Assembly (NCBI GenBank): GCA_003527225.1
Contig: DPXQ01000038.1
Location: forward strand, 1-64,000
Direction of reading: 5' to 3'
From: Rhizobium sp.
Lineage (GTDB): Bacteria > Pseudomonadota > Alphaproteobacteria > Rhizobiales > Rhizobiaceae
DNA: 64,000 bases
Under the pieces are notes generated by a model. The model did not search any database, was not told where the DNA came from, and worked only from the letters and a program-made list of their open reading frames with translations. The translations under genes were made by a program, and so were the position numbers. This document shows, one piece after another, positions 36,222 to 47,978 of the stretch (positions are counted from its first letter, which is position 1; each line of letters begins with the position of its first letter).

Positions 36222-37868
36222 ATGATTCAGAATTACACCCCAAAATTATTCAGCGTGTTTGCAGAAGGTTACAGCGCTCAGCGCCTCAAGGCAGACGCCA
36301 TTGCCGGCCTTACCGTTGCCATTGTCGCGCTGCCGCTTTCCATGGCGATCGCCATCGCATCCGGACTGACGCCGGACCGCGGGCTCTACACCGCGATTAT
36401 CGGCGGTTTCCTTGTTTCCGCCTTGGGCGGCAGCCGACACCAGATCGGCGGACCCGCCGGCGCCTTCATTGTCCTCGTGGCGCTGACAGTGTCGCGCTAC
36501 GGCGTCGAAGGCCTGATCCTTGCGACAGCAATGTCCGGCCTCTTCCTGATGCTTGCTGGCATCTTCCGGCTCGGAAACTACATCAAGTTCATTCCCTTCC
36601 CCGTCACGGTGGGCTTCACCGCCGGCATTGCCGTGATCATTTTCGCAAGTCAGGTCAGCGAATTGTTCGGGCTCACTCTCGCGGAGAAGGAGCCCGGACC
36701 GCTGGTCGAGAAGCTGGTGGCGCTCGGTGGGGCAGTTACGACCGTCAACCCATCCTCTGTCGGTGTTGCACTGCTTACGATCGGCACGATCCTCGCCCTT
36801 CGGAAATATCGCCCGACCTGGCCGGGCCTGCTGATCGCCGTCTGCCTGGCGTCCGTCGTTACAGCCCTGCTTGATCTCCCGGTCGCCACCATCGGTACCC
36901 GCTTCGGCGGAATTCCGCGCAGCCTGCCCCTCCCCTCGCTGCCGCATTTTACCCCCGATCTGGCAATCGCAGTGCTGCCGGATGCTATCGCATTCGCCCT
37001 GCTCGGCGCGATCGAGTCGCTCCTGTCGGCCGTGGTTGCGGACGGCATGACCGGGCGGCGCCACCGCTCCAATGTGGAACTGATCGGCCAGGGGATCGCC
37101 AATATCGGCTCAGCCATCTTCGGCGGCATGTGCGTCACCGGCACGATCGCCCGCACCGCAACGAATGTGCGAGCAGGCGGCACGAGCCCGCTCGCCGGCA
37201 TGCTGCACGCGGCCTTCCTGCTCCTCTTCATGGCGGTGGCCGCGCCTCTGGCAAGCTACATTCCGCTGGCGGCTCTCGCAGGCGTACTGGCCATCGTTGC
37301 CTGGAACATGGTTGAAAGACCCGCCGTTGCCGCCATCATCCGGTCGTCACGCGGGGACACCGTGGTGCTCGCAGTGACCTTTCTCCTCGTCATCTTCCGC
37401 GATCTGACGGAAGGGATTGTGGTCGGCTTTGTTCTCGGCGCTCTGCTGTTCATCGACCGCATGGCCAAAAGTGTCACGGTTCAGCCGCACACCGACGATG
37501 ATACACCCGAGCAGCCCCTGGACAATACCGAAAGTGATACGGTCGTCTATCGCATCGGCGGCGCGTTCTTCTTCGGAGCGGCCGCTACAGTCGGATCGGT
37601 CCTCGACCGAATTGCCGACCGGTACCGCTACTTCGTGCTCGATTGTTCCGCCATATCCTTCATGGATTCGACTGCGGCAAATGTGATCGAAGGAACTGTC
37701 CGCAAGGCGGAAAGGGCCGGCGTCGCCTTCTATATCGTCGGCGCGAGCCCGAAATTGCGTCACCTGTTGCAGATGCACGAAGTCCACACGCCACGGGTTC
37801 ACTATGCCCCGAACCTGGAAACCGCCCGCGCGCGAATCGCGGTGCAGCGCAACGAAAAAGCCGCCTAG
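36222..37868 (+). CDS. SulP-family anion transporter with STAS domain
   Basis: A 548-residue SLC26/SulP protein: a membrane domain of 12-14 helices (residues 20-400, with PLSMAIAIASGLTPDRGLYTA and the TGTIARTATNVRAGGTSPLAG block) and a C-terminal STAS domain (about 430-545, DCSAISFMDSTAANVI). Relatives import sulfate, bicarbonate or C4-dicarboxylates. No carbonic anhydrase fusion or neighbour is seen, so the anion is undecided. It has its own leader and is convergent with alaS. Confidence 0.9.
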   Translation: MIQNYTPKLFSVFAEGYSAQRLKADAIAGLTVAIVALPLSMAIAIASGLTPDRGLYTAIIGGFLVSALGGSRHQIGGPAGAFIVLVALTVSRYGVEGLILATAMSGLFLMLAGIFRLGNYIKFIPFPVTVGFTAGIAVIIFASQVSELFGLTLAEKEPGPLVEKLVALGGAVTTVNPSSVGVALLTIGTILALRKYRPTWPGLLIAVCLASVVTALLDLPVATIGTRFGGIPRSLPLPSLPHFTPDLAIAVLPDAIAFALLGAIESLLSAVVADGMTGRRHRSNVELIGQGIANIGSAIFGGMCVTGTIARTATNVRAGGTSPLAGMLHAAFLLLFMAVAAPLASYIPLAALAGVLAIVAWNMVERPAVAAIIRSSRGDTVVLAVTFLLVIFRDLTEGIVVGFVLGALLFIDRMAKSVTVQPHTDDDTPEQPLDNTESDTVVYRIGGAFFFGAAATVGSVLDRIADRYRYFVLDCSAISFMDSTAANVIEGTVRKAERAGVAFYIVGASPKLRHLLQMHEVHTPRVHYAPNLETARARIAVQRNEKAA

Positions 37869-37910
37869 CGACATTCGCCTGCGGCCCGAAAACTTCCCGC
37901 AGGATCAGAG

Positions 37911-37937
37911 GATGGGCGGCGATTGTCGCCGTCCATC
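37911..37937 (+). terminator. Hairpin after the SulP gene
   Basis: GATGG-G-CGGCGA, loop TTG, TCGCCG-T-CCATC: an eleven-pair stem with one bulge, about 45 bases past the stop. No U-run. Confidence 0.4.
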
Positions 37938-38023
37938 GTCAAGGCATGAAGCTGGATTGATATGCGTGAGGACACTCCGGCAACCACCGGAAAACGACTA
38001 TCCCACGCTCCGCCACTCAAAAA

Positions 38024-38047
38024 TCCGGCCGCAAACCACCGGCCGGA
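38024..38047 (-). terminator. Terminator after alaS
   Basis: On the minus strand TCCGGCCG, an eight-base loop, CGGCCGGA, then five Ts: an intrinsic terminator 16 bases past the alaS stop. Confidence 0.75.
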
Positions 38048-38062
38048 CCGCCGGATGACGAT

Positions 38063-40723
38063 TTAACCGGCCAGCACGGCAGCAACGGCCTCAATTGCCG
38101 CTTCCGCCTTGGAGCCGTCCGGACCGCCGGCCTGAGCCATATCCACGCGTCCGCCGCCGCCCTTGCCGCCAAGCGCGGCAGAGGCTACGCGAACCAGATC
38201 GACGGCGCTGAACCGTTCGATGAGATCGGGTGTCACCGCCACGACCGCGCTTGCCTTGCCGTCTTCCGAGACGCCGACCAGTGCGACGACACCCGACCCG
38301 AGACTTGCCTTGCCGTCATCGGCAAGGCCCTTCAGGTCCTTCGGATCGACACCCGTGATCGCTTTGCCGATGAAGCGAATACCGTTGACTTCCCGCACGG
38401 CCTCATCGCCGCCGGACTGTCCACCGCCCATGGCGAGCTTGCGCTTGGCCTCGGCCAGTTCCCGCTCGAGCTTTCGGCGCTCTTCCACCAGGGCCTCGAC
38501 GCGGCCAACCACATCACCCGGCTGGACTTTCAAAGCCGAGGCGAGTTGCTTCATCCGTTCGTCCTGCTCACTGAGGTAGGCGCGAGCGGCCTCGCCGGTG
38601 ACTGCCTCGATGCGTCGCACGCCGGCTCCGACAGCACTCTCCGACAAGATCCGCACCAGGCCGATCTCGCCGGTCGCGGACACGTGGGTGCCACCGCATA
38701 GTTCGACCGAATACGGCTTCCCCGCCTTGGGGCCCGAAAGCGCCGTACCCATCGAAACGACCCGTACCTCGTCGCCGTATTTCTCGCCGAAGAGAGCCAT
38801 GGCGCCTTCGGCGATGGCATCATCCACGCTCATGAGACGCGTGTTGACAGGTGCGTTCTGGACGATGATGTCGTTGGCCATATCCTCGACGATCTTCAGT
38901 TCCTCGGCCGACATCGGCTTGGGGTGGGATACGTCGAAGCGTAGCCGTTCAGGTGCCACCAGCGATCCCTTCTGCGCGACGTGGGTACCAAGTATCTCGC
39001 GCAGCGCCTCGTGAATGAGATGGGTCGCGGAATGGTTGGCGCGCAAGCGCGCGCGCCGTGCATGGTCGACTGTCAGCGAAACGGCATCGCCGGTCCTGAC
39101 GGTGCCTTCACGCACGACTGCGCTATGGACGAAGAGGCCCTCGCCCTTCTTCTGTGTATCGCTGACATCGAGAACGGCATTGTCGGTGGAAATGGTTCCG
39201 GCGTCTCCCATCTGGCCACCGGACTCACCGTAAAACGGCGTCTGATTGACGACGACTTGCACGCTGTCACCGTTCGCGGCACTCTCGACGGCGGCACCGT
39301 CGCGAACGATCGCCTGCACCTGTCCTTCAGCCGTTTCCGAGCTGTAGCCGAGAAACTCCGTGGCGCCGTACTTTTCCTTCAGCTCGAACCAGATACTCTC
39401 GGTCGCCTTGTCGCCCGAGCCGGCCCAGTGGGAGCGGGCCTCTGCCTTCTGACGCTGCATGGCATCGTTGAAACCCATCAGATCCACGCCGATTTCGCGC
39501 GACCGCAAGGCATCCTGCGTAAGGTCGAGCGGAAAGCCATAGGTGTCATAGAGCTTGAATGCGGTCTCGCCATCCAGGCTATCACCCTTCGAAAGATTCG
39601 CGGTCGCGTCGGAAAGCAACGACAGCCCCCGCTCCAGGGTCTTGCGGAATCGGCTTTCCTCGAGCTTCAGCGTCTCGGAAATCAGCGCCTCGGCCCGAAC
39701 AAGCTCCGGATAGGCGCGCCCCATCTGCTGCACCAGCACCGGCAACAGCCTGTAGATGATCGGCTCGCGTGCACCGAGCAATTCAGCGTGGCGCATTGCC
39801 CGCCGCATGATCCGGCGAAGCACATAGCCTCGACCCTCGTTCGACGGCAGCACACCATCGGCAATCAGGAAGGCCGAAGAGCGCAAGTGGTCGGCGATGA
39901 CCCGGTGGCTGGCGCGGCGTTCGCCTTCGGCCGGAACGCCCGTCAGATCGACCGAAGCGCTGATCAGCGCACGGAACAGATCGATATCGTAGTTGTCGTG
40001 ATGGCCCTGCAGCAGGGCCGCAATCCGCTCGAGCCCCATCCCGGTGTCGATCGAAGGCCGCGGAAGGTCCACGCGCTGCTCCTTGGTCACCTGCTCGTAT
40101 TGCATGAAGACGAGGTTCCAGATCTCGATGAAACGGTCGCCATCCTCTTCCGGCGATCCCGGAGGGCCGCCCCAGATGTGGTCGCCGTGGTCGTAGAAGA
40201 TCTCCGAACAGGGACCGCAGGGACCGGTATCTCCCATGGCCCAGAAATTGTCGCTCGTCGGGATACGGATGATGCGATCGTCGGAAAGGCCGGCGATCTT
40301 CTTCCAAAGATCGAAGGCCTCATCGTCGGTATGATAGACCGTGACCAGCAGACGATTGCGGTCGATACCGAACTCCTTGGTTATCAGGTTCCAGGCGAGC
40401 TCGATCGCCCGATCCTTGAAATAGTCCCCGAAGGAAAAATTGCCGAGCATCTCGAAGAAGGTGTGGTGGCGCGCGGTGTAGCCGACATTGTCGAGGTCAT
40501 TATGCTTGCCGCCGGCGCGCACGCATTTCTGTGCTGTAGCGGCAGTCTTGTAAGGGCGGTGTTCGAGGCCCGTGAAGACGTTCTTGAACTGCACCATGCC
40601 GGCATTGGTGAACATCAACGTCGGGTCGTTGCGTGGCACCAGCGGGCTTGACGGCACCGTCTCGTGGCCATTCGCCTTGAAATAATCGAGAAAAGTCGAC
40701 CTGATGTCGTTTACGCCGCTCAT
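38063..40723 (-). CDS. alaS: Alanyl-tRNA synthetase
   Basis: An 886-residue alanyl-tRNA synthetase with the full layout: class II catalytic core at the N-terminus ([33 protein letters not shown]), tRNA-recognition helices, the editing domain with its zinc site ([11 protein letters not shown] and CGGTHV), and a C-terminal DHHA1-type oligomerisation domain with a coiled coil (REL-rich, near residue 730). I start at MSGVNDIRS (40723) because this is where homology begins. It follows recA on the same strand, the common rhizobial order. Confidence 0.98.
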   Translation of the reverse strand: MSGVNDIRSTFLDYFKANGHETVPSSPLVPRNDPTLMFTNAGMVQFKNVFTGLEHRPYKTAATAQKCVRAGGKHNDLDNVGYTARHHTFFEMLGNFSFGDYFKDRAIELAWNLITKEFGIDRNRLLVTVYHTDDEAFDLWKKIAGLSDDRIIRIPTSDNFWAMGDTGPCGPCSEIFYDHGDHIWGGPPGSPEEDGDRFIEIWNLVFMQYEQVTKEQRVDLPRPSIDTGMGLERIAALLQGHHDNYDIDLFRALISASVDLTGVPAEGERRASHRVIADHLRSSAFLIADGVLPSNEGRGYVLRRIMRRAMRHAELLGAREPIIYRLLPVLVQQMGRAYPELVRAEALISETLKLEESRFRKTLERGLSLLSDATANLSKGDSLDGETAFKLYDTYGFPLDLTQDALRSREIGVDLMGFNDAMQRQKAEARSHWAGSGDKATESIWFELKEKYGATEFLGYSSETAEGQVQAIVRDGAAVESAANGDSVQVVVNQTPFYGESGGQMGDAGTISTDNAVLDVSDTQKKGEGLFVHSAVVREGTVRTGDAVSLTVDHARRARLRANHSATHLIHEALREILGTHVAQKGSLVAPERLRFDVSHPKPMSAEELKIVEDMANDIIVQNAPVNTRLMSVDDAIAEGAMALFGEKYGDEVRVVSMGTALSGPKAGKPYSVELCGGTHVSATGEIGLVRILSESAVGAGVRRIEAVTGEAARAYLSEQDERMKQLASALKVQPGDVVGRVEALVEERRKLERELAEAKRKLAMGGGQSGGDEAVREVNGIRFIGKAITGVDPKDLKGLADDGKASLGSGVVALVGVSEDGKASAVVAVTPDLIERFSAVDLVRVASAALGGKGGGGRVDMAQAGGPDGSKAEAAIEAVAAVLAG

Positions 40724-40814
40724 GTCACGCCCTTCATTGCTGCCGGATGCCGGCCAAACCTCAAAAATCAATGGCTTTTATCGCCCACCACCAGCACTGT
40801 CCAGCCAGACCAAG

Positions 40815-40850
40815 AAAAACCGGCCATACATCTTCCGATATATGGCCGGT
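40815..40850 (-). terminator. Terminator after recA
   Basis: On the minus strand ACCGGCCATA, 12-base loop, TATGGCCGGT followed by TTTTT: a strong intrinsic terminator about 30 bases past recA, separating it from alaS. Confidence 0.85.
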
Positions 40851-40880
40851 CGGTAACAGAACTAGAAGAACGTGCGCGGA

Positions 40881-41969
<1,089 letters not shown>

Positions 41970-42025
41970 TCGATCCACCTTTAGGTTATTGAAGCCGCAT
42001 AGGCAATGAAGCAGCCGATGCACCA

Positions 42026-42054
42026 TGCGTACACGTTTTGTTCTCTTCTGGCAA
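42026..42054 (-). promoter_or_regulatory. recA promoter with an SOS (LexA) box
   Basis: On the minus strand TTGCCA (42054-42049) and TACGCA (42031-42026) are 17 bases apart. Between them, at 42043-42029, lies GAAC-AAAACGT-GTAC, one mismatch from the alphaproteobacterial LexA site GAAC-N7-GAAC. A repressor there would cover the spacer and -10. Confidence 0.6.
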
Positions 42055-42096
42055 GTCCCATTCAACACATTGAATAGACTTGCAACCTTGCCATAC

Positions 42097-42111
42097 GTTC
42101 ACGTTTCGTCC
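42097..42111 (-). promoter_or_regulatory. Second SOS-like box upstream of recA
   Basis: GGAC-GAAACGT-GAAC on the minus strand, again one mismatch from GAAC-N7-GAAC, about 70 bases upstream of the first. It shares the core AAACGT with the first box. It could equally serve the divergent psuK side. Confidence 0.4.
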
Positions 42112-42212
42112 CAATCGCCGGCGAAACGGTGCATCGCGCATATGCAGGACGCATGGCCGGCGCCGAAGGGCACCGGCGATTCGCCATCCGAAACAAGGGA
42201 ACGGACGACGTC

Positions 42213-43157
42213 ATGACCGGCAGCATCCTCGTCATCGGCGGCGCGCATATGGATCGTCGGGGCCGGATCGACGGCACCACGGCCATGGGGGCTAGCAATC
42301 CCGGCCGCTGGATCGAGGAGCCGGGCGGCGGCGGGCTGAACGCAGCCAGAAGCCTCTCGCGTCTCGGCCAGAACGTCCGCCTGATCGCCCCGCGGGGCGG
42401 CGACCGCGCCGGAGAACGGGTCGCGGAGGCCGCATGCAAGGCAGGTATCGACGATTGCCCCGTCGTATTCCTCGACCGAGCAACCCCGAGTTACACGGCC
42501 ATCCTCGAGAAGGACGGCAATCTCATCATAGCACTCGCGGACATGGATCTCTATGACATGTTCACGCCGCGCCGACTGCGGGCGCGTTCCCTGCGAGATT
42601 CCCTCGACATGGCCCGCCTTGTCCTCTGCGACGCCAATCTTCCCGAGGAGACGCTGACCGCCCTCGCCGAAGAGGCGGCCACGCGACGTCTGCCGATTTC
42701 GGCAATCGCGATCTCTCCAGCCAAGGTCGTGCGGCTTCGCCCCAGCCTGAAGCACCTCGACTGCCTGTTCATGAATGCGGCCGAGGCGCAAGCTCTCGCC
42801 GGGGAACGACCGGTGCACCCGGAGGGGTGGCCCGCGCTGCTTCGCGGCGCTGGGTTGAAAGCCGGCGTGGTAACGAGCGGCAGCGGAACGGCGGTCGCAT
42901 TCGATCAGGTGTCCGTCGCAACCCTTTCGCCGCCCCGGCTTGAATCAGTCATCGACGTCACGGGCGCCGGCGATGCCTTCGCGGCCGGATTCATCGCCGC
43001 CCGCCTCGATGGCGCGAACCTGGGCGAAGCGCTCCGCAATGGCGCGGCCGTTGCCGCGCTGACGCTGCTGTCGCCCCATGCCACGGCTGAAAACCTGACC
43101 CGCGATCTTCTAAAATTAAATCTGGCCCTTGTACCAGATGCAAAAATCCTGTCATGA
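42213..43157 (+). CDS. psuK: PfkB-family kinase, probable pseudouridine kinase
   Basis: A 314-residue ribokinase/PfkB-family sugar kinase. It has the N-terminal GGGGLNAARSLSRLG motif and the C-terminal DVTGAGDAFAAGF with the catalytic Asp. Directly followed by pseudouridine-5'-phosphate glycosidase, it most likely phosphorylates pseudouridine; the two together recycle this modified nucleoside to uracil and ribose-5-phosphate. The ATG at 42213 is where family similarity begins. It diverges from recA. Confidence 0.85.
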   Translation: MTGSILVIGGAHMDRRGRIDGTTAMGASNPGRWIEEPGGGGLNAARSLSRLGQNVRLIAPRGGDRAGERVAEAACKAGIDDCPVVFLDRATPSYTAILEKDGNLIIALADMDLYDMFTPRRLRARSLRDSLDMARLVLCDANLPEETLTALAEEAATRRLPISAIAISPAKVVRLRPSLKHLDCLFMNAAEAQALAGERPVHPEGWPALLRGAGLKAGVVTSGSGTAVAFDQVSVATLSPPRLESVIDVTGAGDAFAAGFIAARLDGANLGEALRNGAAVAALTLLSPHATAENLTRDLLKLNLALVPDAKILS

Positions 43158-43185
43158 CATGCAGTCTCCAAAACCGGGAGCCCTT

Positions 43186-44112
43186 ATGACCAAAGCCATC
43201 TCGCCACTGCTGCCGATCGTCTATTCCAGGGAAGTTGCCGCCGCCAAGGTTCGGGGCGCGCCGCTCGTTGCACTGGAATCAACGATCATTACCCATGGCA
43301 TGCCTTACCCCGGAAATCTCAACATGGCGCGCAGCGTCGAGGCGATCATCCGGGAGCAAGGCGCGGTTCCTGCCACCATCGCCGTCATCGACGGCGTGCT
43401 GCATATCGGCCTCGAAGACGACCAGATCGCCACGCTCGCCCAATTGCCGAATGTCATGAAGCTTTCGCGCGCGGATATTGCCTTTGCCATAGCGGAGCGC
43501 CGCAGCGGCGCCACCACCGTGGCCGCCACCATGATTGCTGCCGACAGGGCCGGCATCTCGGTCTTTGCGACCGGCGGCATCGGCGGCGTCCATCGCGGCG
43601 GCGAAGAGAGCCTAGATATATCCGCCGATCTCGAAGAACTGGCCCGCACAGCCGTCATCGTGGTTTCGGCAGGCCCCAAGGCCATTCTCGATATTCCGAA
43701 AACACTCGAGGTGCTGGAAACCCGGGGTGTGCCGGTCGTCACCTATGACAGCGAGGAATTCCCGGCTTTCTGGTCGCGCAATTCCGGGCTTCGCAGCCCC
43801 CTTTCGCTGTCCAGTCCGGCAGCGATCGCCAATTTCCAGCTTATGCGCCAGCAACTCGGGCTCGGCGGCGGCATCCTGATCGCCAATCCGGTTCCCGAGG
43901 AAGACGAGATACCGCGCGAGGAGATGGAAATCTACATCGGCCGCGCGCTGGCCAATGCCGAACGCGAAGAAGTTTCCGGCAAGGATGTCACGCCCTTCCT
44001 TCTCGACAACATCTTTCATCTGACCCAGGGGCGTAGCTTGAAGACCAACATCGCCCTCGTGGAGAACAACGCCCGTCTCGCTGCCGAAATTGCTGTGGCA
44101 ATGAACGCCTGA
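43186..44112 (+). CDS. psuG: Pseudouridine-5'-phosphate glycosidase
   Basis: A 308-residue member of the PsuG/IndA family. It breaks the C-C glycosidic bond of pseudouridine 5'-phosphate. Conserved blocks include VALESTIITHGMPYPGN, the TVAATMIAADRAGISVFATGGIGGVHRG region with the catalytic residues, and VSAGPKAILDIPKTLEVLET. The ATG at 43186 follows GGGAGC; another ATG at 43159 lies next to the psuK stop. It is 28 bases after psuK, so the two form one operon. Confidence 0.93.
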   Translation: MTKAISPLLPIVYSREVAAAKVRGAPLVALESTIITHGMPYPGNLNMARSVEAIIREQGAVPATIAVIDGVLHIGLEDDQIATLAQLPNVMKLSRADIAFAIAERRSGATTVAATMIAADRAGISVFATGGIGGVHRGGEESLDISADLEELARTAVIVVSAGPKAILDIPKTLEVLETRGVPVVTYDSEEFPAFWSRNSGLRSPLSLSSPAAIANFQLMRQQLGLGGGILIANPVPEEDEIPREEMEIYIGRALANAEREEVSGKDVTPFLLDNIFHLTQGRSLKTNIALVENNARLAAEIAVAMNA

Positions 44113-44176
44113 CATTGTGAGCGAAAACCAATCGACGTTACGGAATGTTTCCTACGTTACGTAATGCAGATCGGAC

Positions 44177-44911
44177 TTAGCGAAGATATCCGGCCCGTGT
44201 CGCTACAGCGACTGCATGCTCTACGGTTTCGGTACCAAGCTTGCGGCAGAGCGAATTGAGCAGGTAATTGATCGTCCTTACCGAAAGCGAGAGTTTTCGT
44301 GAGATCTGGGACGTCTCCATCCCCTGTGCGGCCATCTTCAGGCACTCCATCTCAAGGGACGAGATACGGACACCATCTTCGTCGCGACGTTCTTCGAGCG
44401 CGTTCACCCGGTCGAGGAGATGGGTCGCCAGGACGCCAAGGTCTTCCAGCTCCGCGCCCGTCAGCGGTTCGCGGGTTCCGTAGAAAGCCAGGTCGCGCTT
44501 CTGGCTATCCAGCGTCGCGAGTGAAAAATAGACCCCACGGTGCATTCCATAGCGGTTCATCAGATCCGCCAGTATCAGGCGCTCTGGCGTCGCCCTCGCT
44601 CCCCGCAGATATTCAGTCGACCATTGAAACGCCTGGGTCGCTGTCGAGGTCCGCACAGCTTCGGGCGCTCCCTTCAGATTGCCGATTGCATCGTAGCCAT
44701 CGAAAAAGGCGTCAGGAACGTTGGTGAGCAGCAGCCGGTCCCTGTGCCTGACCGTGCTGCCGGCCGTGGCGGCGTAGATCTTGTAGAAGTCAAAACCGAG
44801 ATAGTCCTGAATTAGTACTGTCGATGCGCCGATATCGGCAAGGGTTTCGGCCATCTGGATCGCCGCAACGATGTGCTTCTTGATCAGGACCCGGTCATCC
44901 GTGCCTGGCAT
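44177..44911 (-). CDS. LuxR-family regulator with autoinducer-binding-like domain
   Basis: A 244-residue protein: an N-terminal domain of about 160 residues in the position of an acyl-homoserine-lactone-binding fold (IQDYLGFDFYKIYAA, QWSTEYLRGARATPERL) and a C-terminal LuxR helix-turn-helix (SSLEMECLKMAAQGMETSQISRKLSLSVRTINYLLNSL). No luxI-type synthase is nearby, so it would be a LuxR solo. Several ligand-site residues typical of TraR are not evident, so the ligand is open. The ATG at 44911 is used; a GTG at 44938 is possible. It converges on psuG. Confidence 0.75.
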   Translation of the reverse strand: MPGTDDRVLIKKHIVAAIQMAETLADIGASTVLIQDYLGFDFYKIYAATAGSTVRHRDRLLLTNVPDAFFDGYDAIGNLKGAPEAVRTSTATQAFQWSTEYLRGARATPERLILADLMNRYGMHRGVYFSLATLDSQKRDLAFYGTREPLTGAELEDLGVLATHLLDRVNALEERRDEDGVRISSLEMECLKMAAQGMETSQISRKLSLSVRTINYLLNSLCRKLGTETVEHAVAVATRAGYLR

Positions 44912-45067
44912 GTCATCCCAGCCTCTTGCCGTCAGCACCGGCCGAGACGCCGCGCCAATGCGATTGAACTGCGAACAAAAGGTTCAATGCCCCGGTATGT
45001 ACGAAAACTGTTCCGTCTCGCCAAAATCAAAGAGTCACTTAAGGCTATGCGAAATCGATGACTTTTG

Positions 45068-47692
45068 TCAATTTTTCCCATCCAGCATTTCGCGTACGGC
45101 AAGTGCAAGTTGCTTGAGCGAGAATGGCTTGGGAAGGAAACCGAACTTGGCATCCGCCGGCAGGTTGCGGGCAAAGGCATCCTCGGCATATCCGGAGACG
45201 AAAATGAACTTCAGGTCGGGATACTTCTTGCGCAATTCCGTGAGAAGTGTCGGACCGTCCATCTCGGGCATCACGACATCGGAAACGACAATGTCGACAG
45301 CGCCGTCGAGTTCTTCCATGATATCTAGGGCCTCGACCCCTGATCCCGCCTCATGGACGGTATATCCGCGCGTCTCGAGCATACGCTTTCCACCGCGCCG
45401 AACCGCTTCCTCATCCTCTACCAGCAGCACGACCGCAGATTTGCCTGTAAGGTCGGCGGGCTCTGGTGTCTCCGTTGGCGGCGCTCCCGCCGCCGTTTGG
45501 CCATCCACGCCCGTCACGCCCGCTTGTGGCGAGCCGACAGGGGTAGAAACGATTTCGGGGATGTGCCTCGGCAGGAATATCCGGAACTTCGTTCCCTTGC
45601 CAACTTCTGACTCCGGGTAGATATAGCCGCCCGACTGTTTGACAATCCCGTAAACCATGGCGAGGCCGAGACCGGTACCCTTTCCCACCTCTTTGGTGGT
45701 GAAAAACGGCTCGAAGATCTTGTCCATGATCTCCGCGGGTATCCCCGTTCCCGTGTCGGCCACCTCGATGAGCACGAACTCCTCTTCAGGCAAGCCGCGA
45801 TAGTGGAACGCGGCGGCCTGCTCGGCCGCGATATTTCGAGTGGTAACCGTGATCGTGCCGCCATCCGGCATGGCATCGCGAGCATTGACGCAGAGGTTTA
45901 TTAGCACCTGCTCGAATTGTGACAGATCGGTTTTGACCGGCCACAGATCGCGGCCATACTCGACCTTAAGTTTCACGTTGGTGCCGGAAATCAGCCGGTC
46001 GACCAGCATCCGAAGATCGCCAATGACGTCGGTCAGGTTGAGAACCGACGGACGCATGGTCTGCTTGCGCGAAAAGGCCAGCAATTGCCGCACCAGAACA
46101 GCTGCACGATTGGCATTTCGCTTGATTTCCATCAGATCCGCGAAACTCGCATCCGAGGGCCTGGCCTGAAGCAGCAGATGATCGGACGAAAGCAGGATTG
46201 CTGTCAGCACATTGTTGAAATCGTGTGCAATCCCGCCGGCAAGCGTACCTACCGCATTCATCTTCTGCGTCTGCGCCATTTGCGTTTCGAGCGCCTTCTG
46301 GTCGGTGACGTCGACTGCATAGACGATTGCCGCCTCTTCCGGAGCTTCGTCGCTCTGGTCGATGACGGCATTGACGTAGAAACGGAAATGCCGGGTATCG
46401 TTGCTCGGGTGGCGGGAATCGATCGGCGCGATGTCGACCTGGCGGTTCTTTGCAGCCGCAAGCGCCTGGAGGAAGTGCTCCCTCTCGCTTTCGTGAAAGA
46501 TGACTTCGAGGTGGCCCCCACGATCGACGTCGTCACGCGTTACGATGTCGGAGAAGAGCTTCAGGAATGGCGCATTTGTCCTGAGAATCCGCCCTTCCCC
46601 ATCGACTGACGCGATTGCCATCGGCGTGTTGTTGAAGAAGCGAGTGAACCGCATCGACGCTATCGATGCCGATTGATCGCTGCTGCCGCCATCCTGCCGG
46701 GCAAGTACGATCGAGCGGCTCTCGCCGGGCGCTCCGTCGCGCGCCGAACGAACCCGGTGGATAAGACGGACCGGCAGACTCTGCCCGTTGACGCGCCTCA
46801 GATCGAGGTCAAGCGTCTCCGTTTTCGAATCCCCGGGCGCTGCCTGAACCGACTCTATGAGGGCCATGCCCTCTCCGGCCACCAGATCGGCAACCATCAG
46901 CGAACCGGGAGAGAATTGGGTGAGATCGATGCCCAGCCATTCGGCCAAGGTCGCATTGAGATAGTATATCTCCCCCTTGCGGCCAGCTGAAAAGAAGCCG
47001 GCCGGGGCATGGTCGAGGTAGTCGATGGCGTGTTGCAGCTCCTTGAAAAAGCGCTCCTGATCGTCGCGTTCGGAGGTGATGTCCAGGATCTGCCAGATAT
47101 GCAGTTTCTTGCCACCGTCACGTTCGGGGGGAAGGAGCCGCGCCTTGAGCCGATACCAGTGGGCACCGGACCCTCCGCCGCTCAGTGTGCCAAGCGGCTT
47201 CAGGAGCCGAAACTCCTCATGGCCTTCCCGGCCCTCGCGAAGACCGTTGGTCAACCTGTAGAGAGCTTCGCTCGATTCCCGATGACGCGAGAGCAAGGCC
47301 TCCAGCGTCTGGACTTCTGTCGCCTTCCTCGCTCCGGTTATTCGGCCATAGGCGGCGTTGGCATAGATTATTCGACCGCTGTCGTCGGTGATCAGCGTTC
47401 CCTCCGGCTGGCTTGCGAGGAAACTGCGCCCGAGCGTATCCGATTGCGATTGCGGCATGACTTCGACAAAGCCGATGATCGCGGAGACAAGGAAGAAGAT
47501 TCCCATCATCGCAAGGATGCCGAGGACACCCAGAACCACCTCGTTGTCGAGCGAGTCCTTGAAGACCACGAAGGCGCCGGCGGCTACAAGGAGAACGGCG
47601 GCCAACAGAATGATGCGGATGGCGGTGCCGGACCGGTTTGCCCGATCGACCAATGGCGGATCATTGTCGCCGTCCTGCTGCAATCTTGTCAT
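45068..47692 (-). CDS. cckA: Hybrid sensor kinase/phosphatase CckA
   Basis: About 874 residues: two N-terminal membrane helices, two to three PAS domains, a HisKA domain with the phosphoacceptor in GGIAHDFNN, a catalytic HATPase domain ([32 protein letters not shown]) and a receiver domain with the phosphorylated Asp in [12 protein letters not shown]. CckA sends phosphate through ChpT to CtrA and CpdR and drives the alphaproteobacterial cell cycle. The ATG at 47692 follows GAGGCGTTC; an ATG at 47719 is a close alternative. A CtrA box lies about 10 kb away in this window. Confidence 0.95.
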   Translation of the reverse strand: MTRLQQDGDNDPPLVDRANRSGTAIRIILLAAVLLVAAGAFVVFKDSLDNEVVLGVLGILAMMGIFFLVSAIIGFVEVMPQSQSDTLGRSFLASQPEGTLITDDSGRIIYANAAYGRITGARKATEVQTLEALLSRHRESSEALYRLTNGLREGREGHEEFRLLKPLGTLSGGGSGAHWYRLKARLLPPERDGGKKLHIWQILDITSERDDQERFFKELQHAIDYLDHAPAGFFSAGRKGEIYYLNATLAEWLGIDLTQFSPGSLMVADLVAGEGMALIESVQAAPGDSKTETLDLDLRRVNGQSLPVRLIHRVRSARDGAPGESRSIVLARQDGGSSDQSASIASMRFTRFFNNTPMAIASVDGEGRILRTNAPFLKLFSDIVTRDDVDRGGHLEVIFHESEREHFLQALAAAKNRQVDIAPIDSRHPSNDTRHFRFYVNAVIDQSDEAPEEAAIVYAVDVTDQKALETQMAQTQKMNAVGTLAGGIAHDFNNVLTAILLSSDHLLLQARPSDASFADLMEIKRNANRAAVLVRQLLAFSRKQTMRPSVLNLTDVIGDLRMLVDRLISGTNVKLKVEYGRDLWPVKTDLSQFEQVLINLCVNARDAMPDGGTITVTTRNIAAEQAAAFHYRGLPEEEFVLIEVADTGTGIPAEIMDKIFEPFFTTKEVGKGTGLGLAMVYGIVKQSGGYIYPESEVGKGTKFRIFLPRHIPEIVSTPVGSPQAGVTGVDGQTAAGAPPTETPEPADLTGKSAVVLLVEDEEAVRRGGKRMLETRGYTVHEAGSGVEALDIMEELDGAVDIVVSDVVMPEMDGPTLLTELRKKYPDLKFIFVSGYAEDAFARNLPADAKFGFLPKPFSLKQLALAVREMLDGKN

Positions 47693-47746
47693 GAACGCCT
47701 CGTGGTTCCAGTCCGACATGCCGCCGCCACGATTATGGAAGAACAA

Positions 47747-47978
47747 CGGAATCGGCCCTGTGAATCATCTTTAGCAATTTGCAAGAGCTGCAAAAAGCTC
47801 CGAGGGCATACAATAAGCTGCCCCATACACAGGCAATCCCACAGGATTGCCGTATTTGGCGGCAAACATGCCCCATGGGCATGACCAGAACCACCGCGGA
47901 GGATCCCGGCAGACACCACTTGCCGGATTGCGTAAATAATTGTCTTCTGCCAGAAGGCGGAAAATAAGGAGGGCCGAT
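47747..47978. promoter_or_regulatory. Divergent promoter region between cckA and the FliO-like gene
   Basis: About 230 bases that must hold both promoters. A perfect Shine-Dalgarno AAGGAGGG precedes the FliO-like start. A dyad GCAATCCCACAGGATTGC lies at about 47833-47850. I could not assign promoter boxes with confidence. Confidence 0.35.

Noticed and set aside
38981..40651. A 556-codon frame opposite alaS
   Set aside because: It is a mirror of the alaS coding strand with no family features.
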